Assembly: GCF_009193175.1 (NCBI RefSeq)
Contig: NZ_VUKE01000005.1
Coordinates: 171,040 to 235,039 of the forward strand
Length of the DNA stretch: 64,000 nucleotides
Origin: Georgenia ruanii
GTDB taxonomy: Bacteria > Actinomycetota > Actinomycetes > Actinomycetales > Actinomycetaceae
Reading direction: 5' to 3'
The translations under genes were made by a program, and so were the position numbers. Of the stretch, positions 49,220-57,714 are shown in pieces. Below the pieces are notes generated by a model. That model had not been told where the DNA came from. It did not search any database and worked only from the letters and a program-made list of their open reading frames with translations. Positions within the stretch are counted from its first letter, which is position 1. The number at the start of each line of letters is the position of its first letter.

Positions 49220-49711
49220 ATGAGTGGCACGTTCGCTATCCGTGAGCCGAGTGTCGATGACGCGGACGGCGTGGCTGAGGTACATAACCGTGGGTGGCGG
49301 GAAGCCTATGGACAGCTTCTCCCCGAGGAGTTCTACGACGATGCGGCGCTCCAGAGGCGCAAGAAGTCTTGGCGCAGCCTGCTGGGCCAAGGTGAACCAT
49401 CGCTGCGGTTGTTCGTTGGCGAGGCTGAGGGACGGATCGTCGGGGTGGGGCTCGCAGGCAAGAGCCGGGAGCAGAACCCGGCTCGCGACCTCGAGCTCCG
49501 TACGCTCTATGTCATCTCGCCCTACTACGGCAGCGGTGTTGCGCAGGCGCTTCTCGACGCTGCCATCGGCCAAGAACGCGCCCAACTTTGGGTCGCCCGC
49601 GATAATCCTCGAGCGCAGGCCTTCTATCGCCGCAACGGTTTCACCATGGATGGTGCCGAGAAGGTGGACAAGGACATCGACAACCTCGTTGAGGTGCGCT
49701 TCGTGCGTTGA
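49220..49711 (+). CDS. GNAT family N-acetyltransferase
   Basis: This 163-aa acetyltransferase has IREPSVDDADGVAEVHNRGWREAYGQLLP at the N-terminus, then ELRTLYVISPYYGSGVAQALLDAAI (the acetyl-CoA loop, slightly off the R/Q-x-x-G-x-G/A form) and NPRAQAFYRRNGF. The substrate is unknown. It is the last gene before the recombinase module and is convergent with it. Confidence 0.9.
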   Translation: MSGTFAIREPSVDDADGVAEVHNRGWREAYGQLLPEEFYDDAALQRRKKSWRSLLGQGEPSLRLFVGEAEGRIVGVGLAGKSREQNPARDLELRTLYVISPYYGSGVAQALLDAAIGQERAQLWVARDNPRAQAFYRRNGFTMDGAEKVDKDIDNLVEVRFVR

Positions 49712-49734
49712 CCTGGTCTCTGATTCCGACGCCG

Positions 49735-51255
49735 CTACTGCGGTTCGTAACTGGGCGCGCGGCGTCCCGCGTAACGGGCCCAGGACTCAGCCGCTTCTTG
49801 GGCGTGTTTGAAGGCGACTTGGTGGCTGTAGCCGAGGGCGTCGGCGACGACTGGCGGTGGGACCTCGGTGACCAGGTCGGCGAGGGCGCGGTTGCGGGCG
49901 CCGAGAAGGTTGACGCCGAGGTCACGGAGCCTGTGCATGAGCGTGTCGGGGTGGAGGTGGCCGCCGGCACGTGTGCTCGGGAAGAGCCAGGGGCTGTCGG
50001 GTCCGGCGGCTGTGTTGAGGTTCGGCCGGTTGTTGAGGTGGTCGCGCAGCAGGTCGGCGAACGGAGCCGGCACGGGTGTGGCGTGCTTACCCAGGGCGAC
50101 ATAGAGCTGGTTGTCCCGGGCCGAGAGGTCGCTGGCGCGGAGGGCGGCGACCCGGACGAGGGGTTGGGCGTAGAGCAGCAGGAGGATGCCGGCGGCGCGG
50201 TAAGGGAGGGACTCGCTCGTTCCGGTGAGCAGCTCAGCGAGCCAGGCCAGCCGCTGGTCCTGGGTCAGTGAGGGGCTGGTGCGCGCCTTGCGGTGCCCGA
50301 TCTCGATGCGCGTATTGATGCGGGTCTTCTTGGCGAAGACGAAGAAGGTGCGGATGAGGTGTCGGGTCGTGGGACCGGGGGCGAGATAGGCGTCGACGTC
50401 CTGCTGGGTGCAGGTCGCCGCGGTGCGCTGGTGGGTGGTGTCGAGCCAGGTGAGGAACTTGATGGTCTCGGTGATCTGCTGCTTGGCCGCGTGGACCGGG
50501 CCCCGCGTGGCAGCCCCGGCGGCGGCCTTGTCGCGGATGCGGTTGAGGTGGTGCCAGGTGGCGAACTGCTCGACCGGTTGGGCGACGTGGCGCGGCAGCG
50601 GGGCGAGCTTGTCCCGGATCCAGGTCTCGAAGCGCGCGAGGTAGGGGTCGCGGTGGGGGAGCAGGCGGTGGTGGACGAGCAGGGCGCGGAGGTGCTCGAC
50701 GTGGTGGCCGTGCCCCTGTGTGTCGAGCCCCTCGTGCGTCATGGGTGTCTGGCCGGTGGCGAGGGAGCGGAGGAGAGCGTGGACCTTGGTCGAGCGCTTC
50801 CAGGTGAAGATGCTCTCTGGTCTCTCCGAGGCACAGAGTGCGTCGACCAGCCGTCGCATGAGGTCTGGTTCCGCCGCTGGGGTGACGAGTTCGGCGGTGA
50901 GGTCCTCGCGCAGGGCGCAGCGGGCGCAGAGACCGCCGCGGCGGTAGAACTCGCCCTCGTGCCCGCACCGGGTGCAGTGGAAGTCCTGGGCGATGCCGGC
51001 GCAGGGTCCGCACGTCGGCGCGCCGCCGTCGGTGGGAGGACCGGGGAGCAGTCGGTCCTCGCCGCAGGTGGGGCAGGTGCCGCGGGTGCGGGTGGCCCGG
51101 TAGAAGCAGGTCCCGCAGATGGGTCCCTCGGGCCACTGGGTGCGGGCCTTGCCGGCGGCGCGGTGGCAGCGGGCGCAGGTGACTGCGCCGGTGGTGCGGG
51201 GCCGGCCGCGGGTGGTTGACCGGGGCGTGAGCCCGGCCGGCTGCTCAATGGTCAT
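49735..51255 (-). CDS. Large zinc-ribbon tyrosine-recombinase-like protein
   Basis: This 506-aa protein has an N-terminal third with several paired cysteines (CARC, CGTC, CPTC, CGPC, CTRC, CARC), enough for multiple zinc ribbons. A helical SAM-like domain and a tyrosine-recombinase-like C-terminal domain follow. The latter has QPLVRVAALRASDL (Arg), LGKH (Lys), GARNRALADL, GYSH and a late WARYAG tyrosine; the first catalytic His is replaced. It is the third gene of a module and overlaps the HTH gene by 11 nt. It may assist the canonical recombinase. The zinc-ribbon assignment is by pattern only. Confidence 0.8.
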   Translation of the reverse strand: MTIEQPAGLTPRSTTRGRPRTTGAVTCARCHRAAGKARTQWPEGPICGTCFYRATRTRGTCPTCGEDRLLPGPPTDGGAPTCGPCAGIAQDFHCTRCGHEGEFYRRGGLCARCALREDLTAELVTPAAEPDLMRRLVDALCASERPESIFTWKRSTKVHALLRSLATGQTPMTHEGLDTQGHGHHVEHLRALLVHHRLLPHRDPYLARFETWIRDKLAPLPRHVAQPVEQFATWHHLNRIRDKAAAGAATRGPVHAAKQQITETIKFLTWLDTTHQRTAATCTQQDVDAYLAPGPTTRHLIRTFFVFAKKTRINTRIEIGHRKARTSPSLTQDQRLAWLAELLTGTSESLPYRAAGILLLLYAQPLVRVAALRASDLSARDNQLYVALGKHATPVPAPFADLLRDHLNNRPNLNTAAGPDSPWLFPSTRAGGHLHPDTLMHRLRDLGVNLLGARNRALADLVTEVPPPVVADALGYSHQVAFKHAQEAAESWARYAGRRAPSYEPQ

Positions 51256-51583
51256 CGTCGATCACTCGGGCGCGGCGGGGCCTGGCCGCGCGGGCCAGGT
51301 CGACGACGTTCGGCGCCGGGGAGGTGCCGGTCTTCCTCTTCCGGGCGTCGGCGGCGGTGACGGTGATGAGGTCCTCGGGGCCGCAGCCGAAGATGTCGCA
51401 GATCGCGGCGATGAACTGCAAGGAGACGCGTTCCGGACGTTGGTTGACCAGCCGGTAGACCTGTGGGCGGGAGAGCTCGACGCCGCGTTCGGCGAGCAGG
51501 GGGATCAGGTCGGTGGTGCTGTGCAGGCCGCGAGCGGCCATCAGCTCGGCCAGGCGCCAGGTGTAGTCGACCGTGCGTCTCAT
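51245..51583 (-). CDS. Xre-family helix-turn-helix protein
   Basis: This 112-aa protein carries an HTH of the Cro/C1 type in its first 75 residues (TTDLIPLLAERGVELSRPQVYRLVNQRPERVSLQFIAAICDIFGCGPEDL) and a basic tail. The ATG at 51583 overlaps the recombinase stop codon (ATGA), and its own 3' end overlaps the zinc-ribbon gene. It may repress the module or act as an excision or directionality factor. Confidence 0.85.
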   Translation of the reverse strand: MRRTVDYTWRLAELMAARGLHSTTDLIPLLAERGVELSRPQVYRLVNQRPERVSLQFIAAICDIFGCGPEDLITVTAADARKRKTGTSPAPNVVDLARAARPRRARVIDDDH

Positions 51584-52680
51584 GAGGATCCTCCCGGGGT
51601 GCCGACGGCCTCGCCGACGGTGCGCTCCAGCGCGGCCTTGAGGGTGGCGTTGCGGAAGTCGGAGCTGACGAACTGGTAGATCCCGGTGGTCGAGGCATGC
51701 TCGTGGCCCATCTGGTGCTGGACGAACATCGGGTCCCAGCCGTCCTCGAGCAGGTGGGTGGCGTAGGAACGCCGCAGGGAGTGCAGGTCGAGCCCGTCCG
51801 GCAGGTCGAGCTCCTCGCAGTAGCGGCGCAGCCGCCGGATCAGCGTCGACTCCGAGACCAGGCCGCCGCGTTCGCTGGGGAACAGGTCGTTCGTCTCGAG
51901 CGCGCCGCGGCCGTTGGCCAGCCAGTCCTCGAGGATGCCGGGGGTCCAGGAGAAGACGGTCAGGACGCTGCGGGGCTTGTGCGGGGAGGCGCGGCGGGAC
52001 TTGCCGTAGCGCACCTTGCACACCCCGTACCGCCCGAAGCGCCGGGCGTGAGGGTTGGTGGCGAAGTCGACCGTCTGCAGGTGGCGCAGCTCGTTGAACC
52101 GCAGCCCATAAGAGTAGGCGACCTTGAGCATGACGGAGTCGCGGTAGGCCGGCTGCCAGCCCTTCCGACCGGAGGCGGCGATGCGCGCGACCTCGTCGTC
52201 GGCGTGGTCGAACAGCCGCTGCAGCTCCTGTCGGGTGTAGGGCCGCTTGCTGGGCCGGCCCTCGTACTCCTGAACGTGGGGAGCGGTGTTCCACTCGAAG
52301 AAGACCTGGGCCGGGTGGGTGCCGAAGAGCTGCTCGCAGACCCGGTCCCAGCCGTAGTCCGGGTTGGCGATGTAGGAGGTGAAGTGGCGCAGCGCGGACT
52401 GCTGGCCCCGCAGCGTGGAGTGGCTCAGTCGTCTGACGGAGCGCAGGTCGGCGAAGTACTCCTCGACCATCGCCGGCGTCCACTTCCAAGGGAACTCGTT
52501 GACGTGGTCGATGAAGCGTCGGACGTAGCGGATGCGCTGGTCGATGGTGCCGAACTGCAGGTTCCGGGACAGCTGCTGGTTGCGCCAGCCGTCGAGCATT
52601 TCCTCGACCGTCTGCTGCTCCGGATGGAGCAGGGGGACCGAGCCCACCAGCCGCACCCGACCCGCCTCATCGACCGCCAC
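51580..52680 (-). CDS. Tyrosine site-specific recombinase
   Basis: This 366-aa protein has a complete catalytic set: R194 (YGLRFNEL), K227 (RYGKSRR), H300 and R303 (DLHSLRRSYATHL), H326 (MGHEH) and nucleophile Y335 (TGIYQF). An N-terminal SAM-like core-binding domain (~20-105) precedes it. It is the first gene of a three-gene overlapping operon reading away from the cassette-like genes on its right. It lacks an obvious integron-integrase insert. Confidence 0.93.
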   Translation of the reverse strand: MAVDEAGRVRLVGSVPLLHPEQQTVEEMLDGWRNQQLSRNLQFGTIDQRIRYVRRFIDHVNEFPWKWTPAMVEEYFADLRSVRRLSHSTLRGQQSALRHFTSYIANPDYGWDRVCEQLFGTHPAQVFFEWNTAPHVQEYEGRPSKRPYTRQELQRLFDHADDEVARIAASGRKGWQPAYRDSVMLKVAYSYGLRFNELRHLQTVDFATNPHARRFGRYGVCKVRYGKSRRASPHKPRSVLTVFSWTPGILEDWLANGRGALETNDLFPSERGGLVSESTLIRRLRRYCEELDLPDGLDLHSLRRSYATHLLEDGWDPMFVQHQMGHEHASTTGIYQFVSSDFRNATLKAALERTVGEAVGTPGGSS

Positions 52681-52956
52681 GCGAACCCCGATTCCTGTAT
52701 CAGCAGATGCATCAATGCTTCATCAGATGCATCATTGCCGCAACACTGCAGGTCAGCGCGTTGCGCCACGCCACGCAATGACCGTCGTCAACGTGGGGCC
52801 ATGCCCACGCCGCCGGCTGGCTACACGAGGTCACGCCACAGCAAAACCGCAGGTCAGCGGGGCGTCAGCCGACCATCGAGGGGAGCGGCAGAGGGGAGGG
52901 CGAGCCGCCCCGGCAATGATGCATCGGATGAGATACGCAGACTATGGTCTGACATA
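52681..52956. promoter_or_regulatory. Recombinase upstream region with GATGCATC repeats
   Basis: The palindromic octamer GATGCATC occurs at 52706, 52726 and 52918. The first two lie in 14-nt direct repeats (52704-52717, 52724-52737; one mismatch, 20-bp period) just before the recombinase start. GCAGGTCAGCG is also repeated (52748, 52849). These could be operators for the HTH protein or recombinase-binding sites. Confidence 0.55.
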
Positions 52957-52967
52957 ATGCACATTAT
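52954..52967. promoter_or_regulatory. Palindrome ATAATG-CA-CATTAT
   Basis: A perfect 6-bp dyad with 2-nt spacer in an AT-rich patch. It overlaps the first possible start codon (52957) of the unknown gene on its right and is a likely operator or promoter element. Confidence 0.5.
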
Positions 52968-53890
52968 CGGATCGGAACCAGGACGAGCCAGAACACATGA
53001 GAGTGTCGGTCCCGGCGCGCTCATGACTGGCGTCGGTGGGCTGGCGCGGTGCCAGTATGTCTTCGTGCCCGATGTCGCCGACTTCTTGCGTGCCCCGGTG
53101 GCCGCGCTGATGTTCGTCCTTGCCAACCGTGCCGGACTCGGTGCAAATGACCTGGCCAATCCCGCCACCGCGTCGGTCCTGGCGTCCACGGCGTTCGACG
53201 AGCTCAATCCGTGGTCCGGGAGCGATGATCGGCCGGCTGCGCGTCGAGCCCGCGCGCTGGAGCTGGTGAAGCCGCTGCGCCCCTTCGTCGACACCGTCAT
53301 CAACGATTCCCGGAACGCTTGGTGGTCGGCTCCTGGGAGCCGCTCCCGCCAACTCCACCTCACCGATGACGACCGAGTCGATCCCATGCGTGTCGGCACC
53401 CCGACTGGGCCGGTAACTGGTTGGGAGATCTACGCGCAGAAGCCGGAACACCGAGTTGAGACCTCTACCGAACTACCCGTGGCTCCCGGCGAAACCGTCA
53501 TCTCCGGTGCCCATGCCGGGCTCGCCTATGGGCCTGGAGACTGGTTCCCCGACTACCCGGTGAAGCAGACGCGACTGCGCGTGTCCGACGACGCGCGGGT
53601 CTACGAGATCAACCGCCCGGAGGACTGGCACGGCCTCGTGATGCGATACGGGGACCCGGACTCATACCGGGGGGCGAGCGAGCAGCTGCTGGATGCCGCG
53701 GGCGTCGATCACGGACTCGCACCGACCTGGAGCGCCGTCGCTGCAGACTGGGACGGCGTGCATCTGACGTTGGCGGGCATGCTCACCAGCATCTACGTGC
53801 CGGTGGGCGCCGCTGGCACCACAACGACCCTGTGGGCGTGGGAGTTCGAGCGCACCCTGTGGCTGAAGCCGGTGTTCACCGCGGCCACTC
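52957..53890 (+). pseudogene. Unknown protein, 5' part, interrupted by IS21-type element
   Basis: This is the upstream part of a gene whose last codons are cut off by the insertion at 53890/53891. Joining 53890 to 56285 (one ACTC target copy kept) restores an open frame to TAG 56338-56340, 329 aa from ATG 52957 or 307 aa from ATG 53023. Neither start has a clear ribosome-binding site. The protein is not recognised; it has ARVYEINRPEDWHGLVMRYGD and VAADWDGVHLTLAGML, and the restored end is TPLPPLEEAPYGSVVLNPW. As it stands the frame runs on into the element and stops at 53961. Confidence 0.75.
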
Positions 53891-53952
53891 TGATGCCGCT
53901 CGCTGATCTTCCCCAGGGGTGCTCGTTGAAATTCCCCACCCGGAGGCGGGTG

Positions 53953-54783
53953 TCACTGTAGCGGTCGTGCGGTGCCGGTGGTGGCTCGGCGGAGGGTGTC
54001 GGTGGCGGCGTGGTGGGCGCGGAGGCGGTAGGAGTCGCCGTCGAGGTTGAGCACGACGGAGCGGTGCAGGAGCCGGTCGAGCATGGCGGCGGCGACGGTG
54101 GTGTCGCCGAGGACCTCGCCCCAGGAGGCGACGCCCCGGTTGGTCGTGAGGATGATCGAGGTCTTCAGGTACCGCTGGGAGACGACCTGGAAGAGCGCGG
54201 AGGCGGCCTCGGCGGGTAGCGGGAGGTAGCCCAGCTCGTCGATGACGAGCAGGGTGGGGCCGGCGAAGAAGCGCATGGTGTAGGCCCAGCGGCCCTCGAT
54301 GGCGGCCTTGTGGCATCGGGCGGCCAGGTCCGCGGCGGTGGTGAAGTAGGTGCGGTAGCCGGCCTCGGCGGCCTTGCGGGCGAGCCCGACGGCGAGGTGG
54401 GTCTTGCCGACCCCGGGCGGGCCGACGAGCAGGACGTTGGTGGCGGTCTCGAGGTAGCGGCAGGTGGCGAGCTCGTTGATCAGGGCCGGGTCCAGGCCAG
54501 GGGCGGCGTCGAGGTCGAAGCTCTCGAGGGTGGCCGGGGAGGGCAGGGAGGCGAACCGGAGCCGGCCGGCGAGGCGGCGGGCCTCGGTGTCCTCGACCTC
54601 GAGGGCGAGGAGGCGCTCGAGCGCGGCGGTGACCGTGAGGCCCTCGGCGGTGGCCTGGTCCAGGACGGCGGGCAGGTGCTCGGCTGCGGCGGTGAGCTTC
54701 AGGGCGGCGAGGTGGCCGCGGAGCTGCTGGTAGAGCGAGGCCTGGGAGGGGCTCATCGGCTCGGTCGTGGTCGTGGTGGTCAT
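53953..54783 (-). CDS. istB: IS21 helper ATPase IstB
   Basis: This 276-aa AAA+ ATPase assists IS21 transposase. The Walker A is LLVGPPGVGKTHL and the Walker B is LLVIDELGYLPL, followed by sensor-type IILTTNRGVASWGEVLGD. The ATG lies inside the istA stop codon (ATGA). Length and motifs are complete, so the element may be active. Confidence 0.95.
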   Translation of the reverse strand: MTTTTTTEPMSPSQASLYQQLRGHLAALKLTAAAEHLPAVLDQATAEGLTVTAALERLLALEVEDTEARRLAGRLRFASLPSPATLESFDLDAAPGLDPALINELATCRYLETATNVLLVGPPGVGKTHLAVGLARKAAEAGYRTYFTTAADLAARCHKAAIEGRWAYTMRFFAGPTLLVIDELGYLPLPAEAASALFQVVSQRYLKTSIILTTNRGVASWGEVLGDTTVAAAMLDRLLHRSVVLNLDGDSYRLRAHHAATDTLRRATTGTARPLQ

Positions 54784-56144
54784 GTCAGGGTGTTCCTTCC
54801 TTCGGCAGCTTGGGCGTAGCGGGACAGGTCGATGACCACCGCGCCGGCCTCGGCACCGGCGGCAGTGGTCTGGGTGGTGCGGAGCTTCTCGGCGGCGGCC
54901 AGGGCGGCCGGGCCGGGCGGGATGCGGACCTTGCTCCGGTGCGGGACCTGGGAGGTGGCGGCCTTCATCGCCTCGGTGTTCAGCGCGGTGACGTGGCCGT
55001 GGTCGCGGACCATCACCCCGGCGCCGGGGGCGGCGAGGCGGTGCCGCGCCACCACGACCGCGGCGGCGCCCTCGTCCTTGCCGGCGGGGGCGATGTCGAG
55101 GTGTCCGGCGCCGAGCCGCACGGACACGGTCACGGTGGTGCGGGCGAGCTCGGGCGGGACGGAGTAGAAGTTCCCGGCGTAGGCCACCAGCGCCTGCGCA
55201 GAGACCCTCCGCGTCACGGTCACCGTCGCGGGGAACGGCGCGGCGGGGACCGGGGCGAGCGGCTCGGCGGCGGCGACGGTGGCCACCGAGGACCGCCCAT
55301 CTGCGGTGGCCCGCAGGCGGGTGTCGCCGCGGGCCTGGCACCACTTGTCCAGCCGCGCCTGGGCATCCTCGATCGTGACCTCGTCGGGCAGGGTGCGCCA
55401 GAACCGCTGCGCGGCGACGTGGACGGCCTTCTCCACCACGCCCTTGCGGTTCCCGCGCCGCGGCGGGCAGATCGAAACCTGGACCCCGTAGTGCTTCGCC
55501 ACGGCGGCAAAGGTCGCGGTGACCCTCCCGGTCGGGGGGTGGCACACGGTGGCCATCCGGTCGAACCGCCAGGACCGGCTCACCCCGCCCAGGGCGCGGG
55601 TGATGCGGTCGATCCCGGCGATCAGGTGGGCCTGCTCCTCCGACTCCAGCAGCACCCCGCGCCACCTGCCGGAGTGGGCCAGCACGCCGACGAGGAGGTG
55701 GGCGTTCTTGCCCCATCCCCACGACTTCGGCGGGTCGGGCAGCTCGACCCAGTCCCACTGGGTCTCCTCCCCGGCAGGGTGCTCGATCACCGCCACCGGG
55801 CGACCCTTCGTGGGCCGGCACGCCTCGCACTTCGGGCGCAGCGCCCTCGTGCGCAGCTGCCGGGTGAAGGTCGGATACGACCCGGTGTAGCCGAGCTCGA
55901 CCACCTCATCGAACAACGTTGTCGCCCACAGGTGCGGGTCCTCGGCCAGGCGCCGGCGGCAGTACTCCACGAACGGCTCGAACGGGTCCGCGGTGGTGCG
56001 CTTACGCACGCCCGGCTCGCGGTCGCCGGCGAGGTAGGCGCGGATGGTCTTGCGGTCACGGCCCAGGTGCCGGGCGATCGCGGAGATCGTCCAGCCCTGG
56101 CGGTGCAACGCGTGCGCGTCGATGTCGTCCTCCCGTGTCAGCAT
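54780..56144 (-). CDS. istA: IS21 transposase IstA
   Basis: This 454-aa DDE transposase has an N-terminal HTH (GWTISAIARHLGRDRKTIRAYL). The catalytic acidic residues lie in QWDWVEL, WRFDRMATV and NRKGVVEKAV, and a C-terminal end-binding domain follows. It is complete and in frame with istB by a 4-nt overlap. It is only distantly related to the second IstA at 58.5 kb. Confidence 0.95.
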   Translation of the reverse strand: MLTREDDIDAHALHRQGWTISAIARHLGRDRKTIRAYLAGDREPGVRKRTTADPFEPFVEYCRRRLAEDPHLWATTLFDEVVELGYTGSYPTFTRQLRTRALRPKCEACRPTKGRPVAVIEHPAGEETQWDWVELPDPPKSWGWGKNAHLLVGVLAHSGRWRGVLLESEEQAHLIAGIDRITRALGGVSRSWRFDRMATVCHPPTGRVTATFAAVAKHYGVQVSICPPRRGNRKGVVEKAVHVAAQRFWRTLPDEVTIEDAQARLDKWCQARGDTRLRATADGRSSVATVAAAEPLAPVPAAPFPATVTVTRRVSAQALVAYAGNFYSVPPELARTTVTVSVRLGAGHLDIAPAGKDEGAAAVVVARHRLAAPGAGVMVRDHGHVTALNTEAMKAATSQVPHRSKVRIPPGPAALAAAEKLRTTQTTAAGAEAGAVVIDLSRYAQAAEGRNTLT

Positions 56145-56280
56145 GACGTGGGGCTCCCTCGAGGTGATGGCTGGTGGTCAGAGACCGCCATCGTCGAGGG
56201 GGCCCCGCCGTCGTCGGCGGAGCCACACGGGTGGGGAATTTCAGTGAGCAGGTCTGGGGAGATTCATCTGAGCGTCATCA

Positions 56281-56340
56281 ACTCCCCTGCCCCCGCTCGA
56301 GGAAGCGCCGTACGGCTCCGTCGTCCTCAACCCCTGGTAG
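56281..56340 (+). pseudogene. Unknown protein, severed 3' end
   Basis: The last 56 bases of the gene interrupted by element 1, preceded by the second ACTC target copy. It is in frame with the upstream part once the element is removed and ends in TAG at 56338-56340. Confidence 0.75.
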
Positions 56341-56399
56341 TCCAACGCCAGGTCGCTCCGAAGCCTCAGTTGCACGGGCACGCGTGCGGCCGGCCGGCT

Positions 56400-56468
56400 A
56401 CTCGTCACCCTCGAATACGTCGCCTTACCGGTAACCAACGGGAGTTGCAGCAGATGCAAGAACTCCCG
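56400..56468. repeat. Cassette-border repeat, copy 0
   Basis: This 69-bp repeat lies between the interrupted gene and the S41-like gene. It aligns along its length with copy 2 (CTCGAATA, TTACCGGTAA, ACGGGAG, AGATGCAAGAACTC). The centre TTACCGGTAA is a perfect palindrome, and CGGGAGTT pairs with AACTCCCG at the right end. Confidence 0.75.
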
Positions 56469-56536
56469 GCTCCCGTCGATCTGAGCGTCATCGTCAACTC
56501 CCGCACCTGACGCCAAAAGCCCGTAGAATTAGACTG

Positions 56537-57520
56537 ATGACTGGCGGGCAAAGACGACTGATTCCAATTGCGGTCGCTGCATGTGCCATGTCAGCAGCAT
56601 TGGTAGCGACTAACAGCGCGCCCCGCCAGGATGCCCGCGAGTATCTTGCCGAAGTTCTGCCGGTGCTCGAGCAAGGCATCTACGCCGAGGGCGAGCAATG
56701 GCAGGACGTTCTAAGTGCCGCGTCGCGGGAGGCCGCCAATGCGGCCGAACCGCAGGACCTGTACCGGATCATCTCCATCCTGACGAGGACGGCCGGCGGT
56801 AACCACAGCCGCTTCGAGCCGCCGACAGAGGACGGCTTCATCGCAGCCTTGGGCACCAGTACGTCCGAGTTCATCGCACCGACGGTTCGCGTGGAAGACG
56901 GCATAGGAATCATCACCATCCCCGCCGTAACCGCCCTTGATCAACGGCTTTTCAGTATCTACGTGCACGACGCGCTCGCCGGGATCATGTCGCACCAGCA
57001 TGAGGTGACGCGTGGGTGGATCATCGATCTCACCGCGAATACGGGCGGAGGTTTTGCCCCCATGCTCCTCGCGCTGTCGCCTCTGCTGAACGCCGGGGAC
57101 CTGCTCGAGGTGGCCTACCCGGACGGGAAGGTCGATCCGGTGACCAAGAGCAGCCTGCGGGATTACTTGGTTTGGAATGGCGACCCCTATACGTCAGGCC
57201 TTCTCGACCTCCACGTCGAACAGGCTCTACCGATCACTGTCCTCCAGTCAGGGTTCACAGCCAGCGCGGCGGAAGGGACCCTGTTCGCACTGATGACTCA
57301 GCCGAACACACGCTCGTTCGGCCAGCCCACAGGCGGATTCACCACGGCCAACGACGTCGTGCCACTTCCAGACGAAGCCTTCATCGTCATCTCGGTCGGA
57401 TACATGCGCCCGCCACACGGTCTCGCTCTCGACGCACCGATCAACCCAGACGTGACCACCCTAAGAGGCGACGAGATGCGAAAAGCCACAGAGTGGCTAA
57501 GGGGGAAATCAGCCGACTAA
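56537..57520 (+). CDS. S41-family (tail-specific protease-like) secreted protein
   Basis: This 327-aa protein has an N-terminal signal or anchor segment (residues ~8-26). The S41 fold is recognised by GWIIDLTANTGGGFAPMLLAL and the catalytic-serine segment FTASAAEGTLFALM, followed by GQPTGGFTTAND. No PDZ domain is present. TAGAAT is 11 nt before the ATG and no ribosome-binding site is visible, so the mRNA may be leaderless. Base composition is lower in GC than in the core. It is a stand-alone gene bounded by border repeats. Confidence 0.85.
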   Translation: MTGGQRRLIPIAVAACAMSAALVATNSAPRQDAREYLAEVLPVLEQGIYAEGEQWQDVLSAASREAANAAEPQDLYRIISILTRTAGGNHSRFEPPTEDGFIAALGTSTSEFIAPTVRVEDGIGIITIPAVTALDQRLFSIYVHDALAGIMSHQHEVTRGWIIDLTANTGGGFAPMLLALSPLLNAGDLLEVAYPDGKVDPVTKSSLRDYLVWNGDPYTSGLLDLHVEQALPITVLQSGFTASAAEGTLFALMTQPNTRSFGQPTGGFTTANDVVPLPDEAFIVISVGYMRPPHGLALDAPINPDVTTLRGDEMRKATEWLRGKSAD

Positions 57521-57607
57521 TTCCTGCCGGGAGGCCGCACCCCGCGGGCCCGGCCTTTCGGCCGGCTCCAAGCCGAGCGCAGCGCCACTTCGGGCCGCGT
57601 TGAAGTC

Positions 57608-57666
57608 ACTCCCGCTCAGTTGATATCCGCCCTAGCCGTCAACCAGAGCGAGTGAGATCCGAGGGC
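57608..57666. repeat. Cassette-border repeat, copy 1
   Basis: This copy lies between the S41-like gene and the convergent 161-aa gene. It folds as CACTC-(CC)-GCTC-(A)-GTTGA, loop, TCAAC-(CA)-GAGC-GAGTG, 14 paired bases with bulges. The loop TATCCGCCCTAGCCG matches the conserved loop of copies 2 and 3. Confidence 0.75.
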
Positions 57667-57714
57667 GCCTGGCCTTAGGCGAGCCGTATCTCGCACACGT
57701 TGCCGGTCGGCTGG

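Larger units (their letters stand above)
53891..56280 (-). mobile_element. IS21-family insertion sequence (element 1)
   Basis: A 2390-bp element carrying istA and istB on the minus strand. Its ends are imperfect inverted repeats of about 50 bp, starting TGATG-CGCTC and sharing TGAAATTCCCCACCCG inside. Flanking ACTC (53887-53890 and 56281-56284) is a probable 4-bp target duplication. Both transposition genes look intact. Confidence 0.88.

Noticed and set aside
57550..57565. CCGGCC-TTTC-GGCCGG hairpin after the S41-like gene as a terminator
   Set aside because: Six base pairs in GC-rich DNA is not distinctive, and no other support is present.
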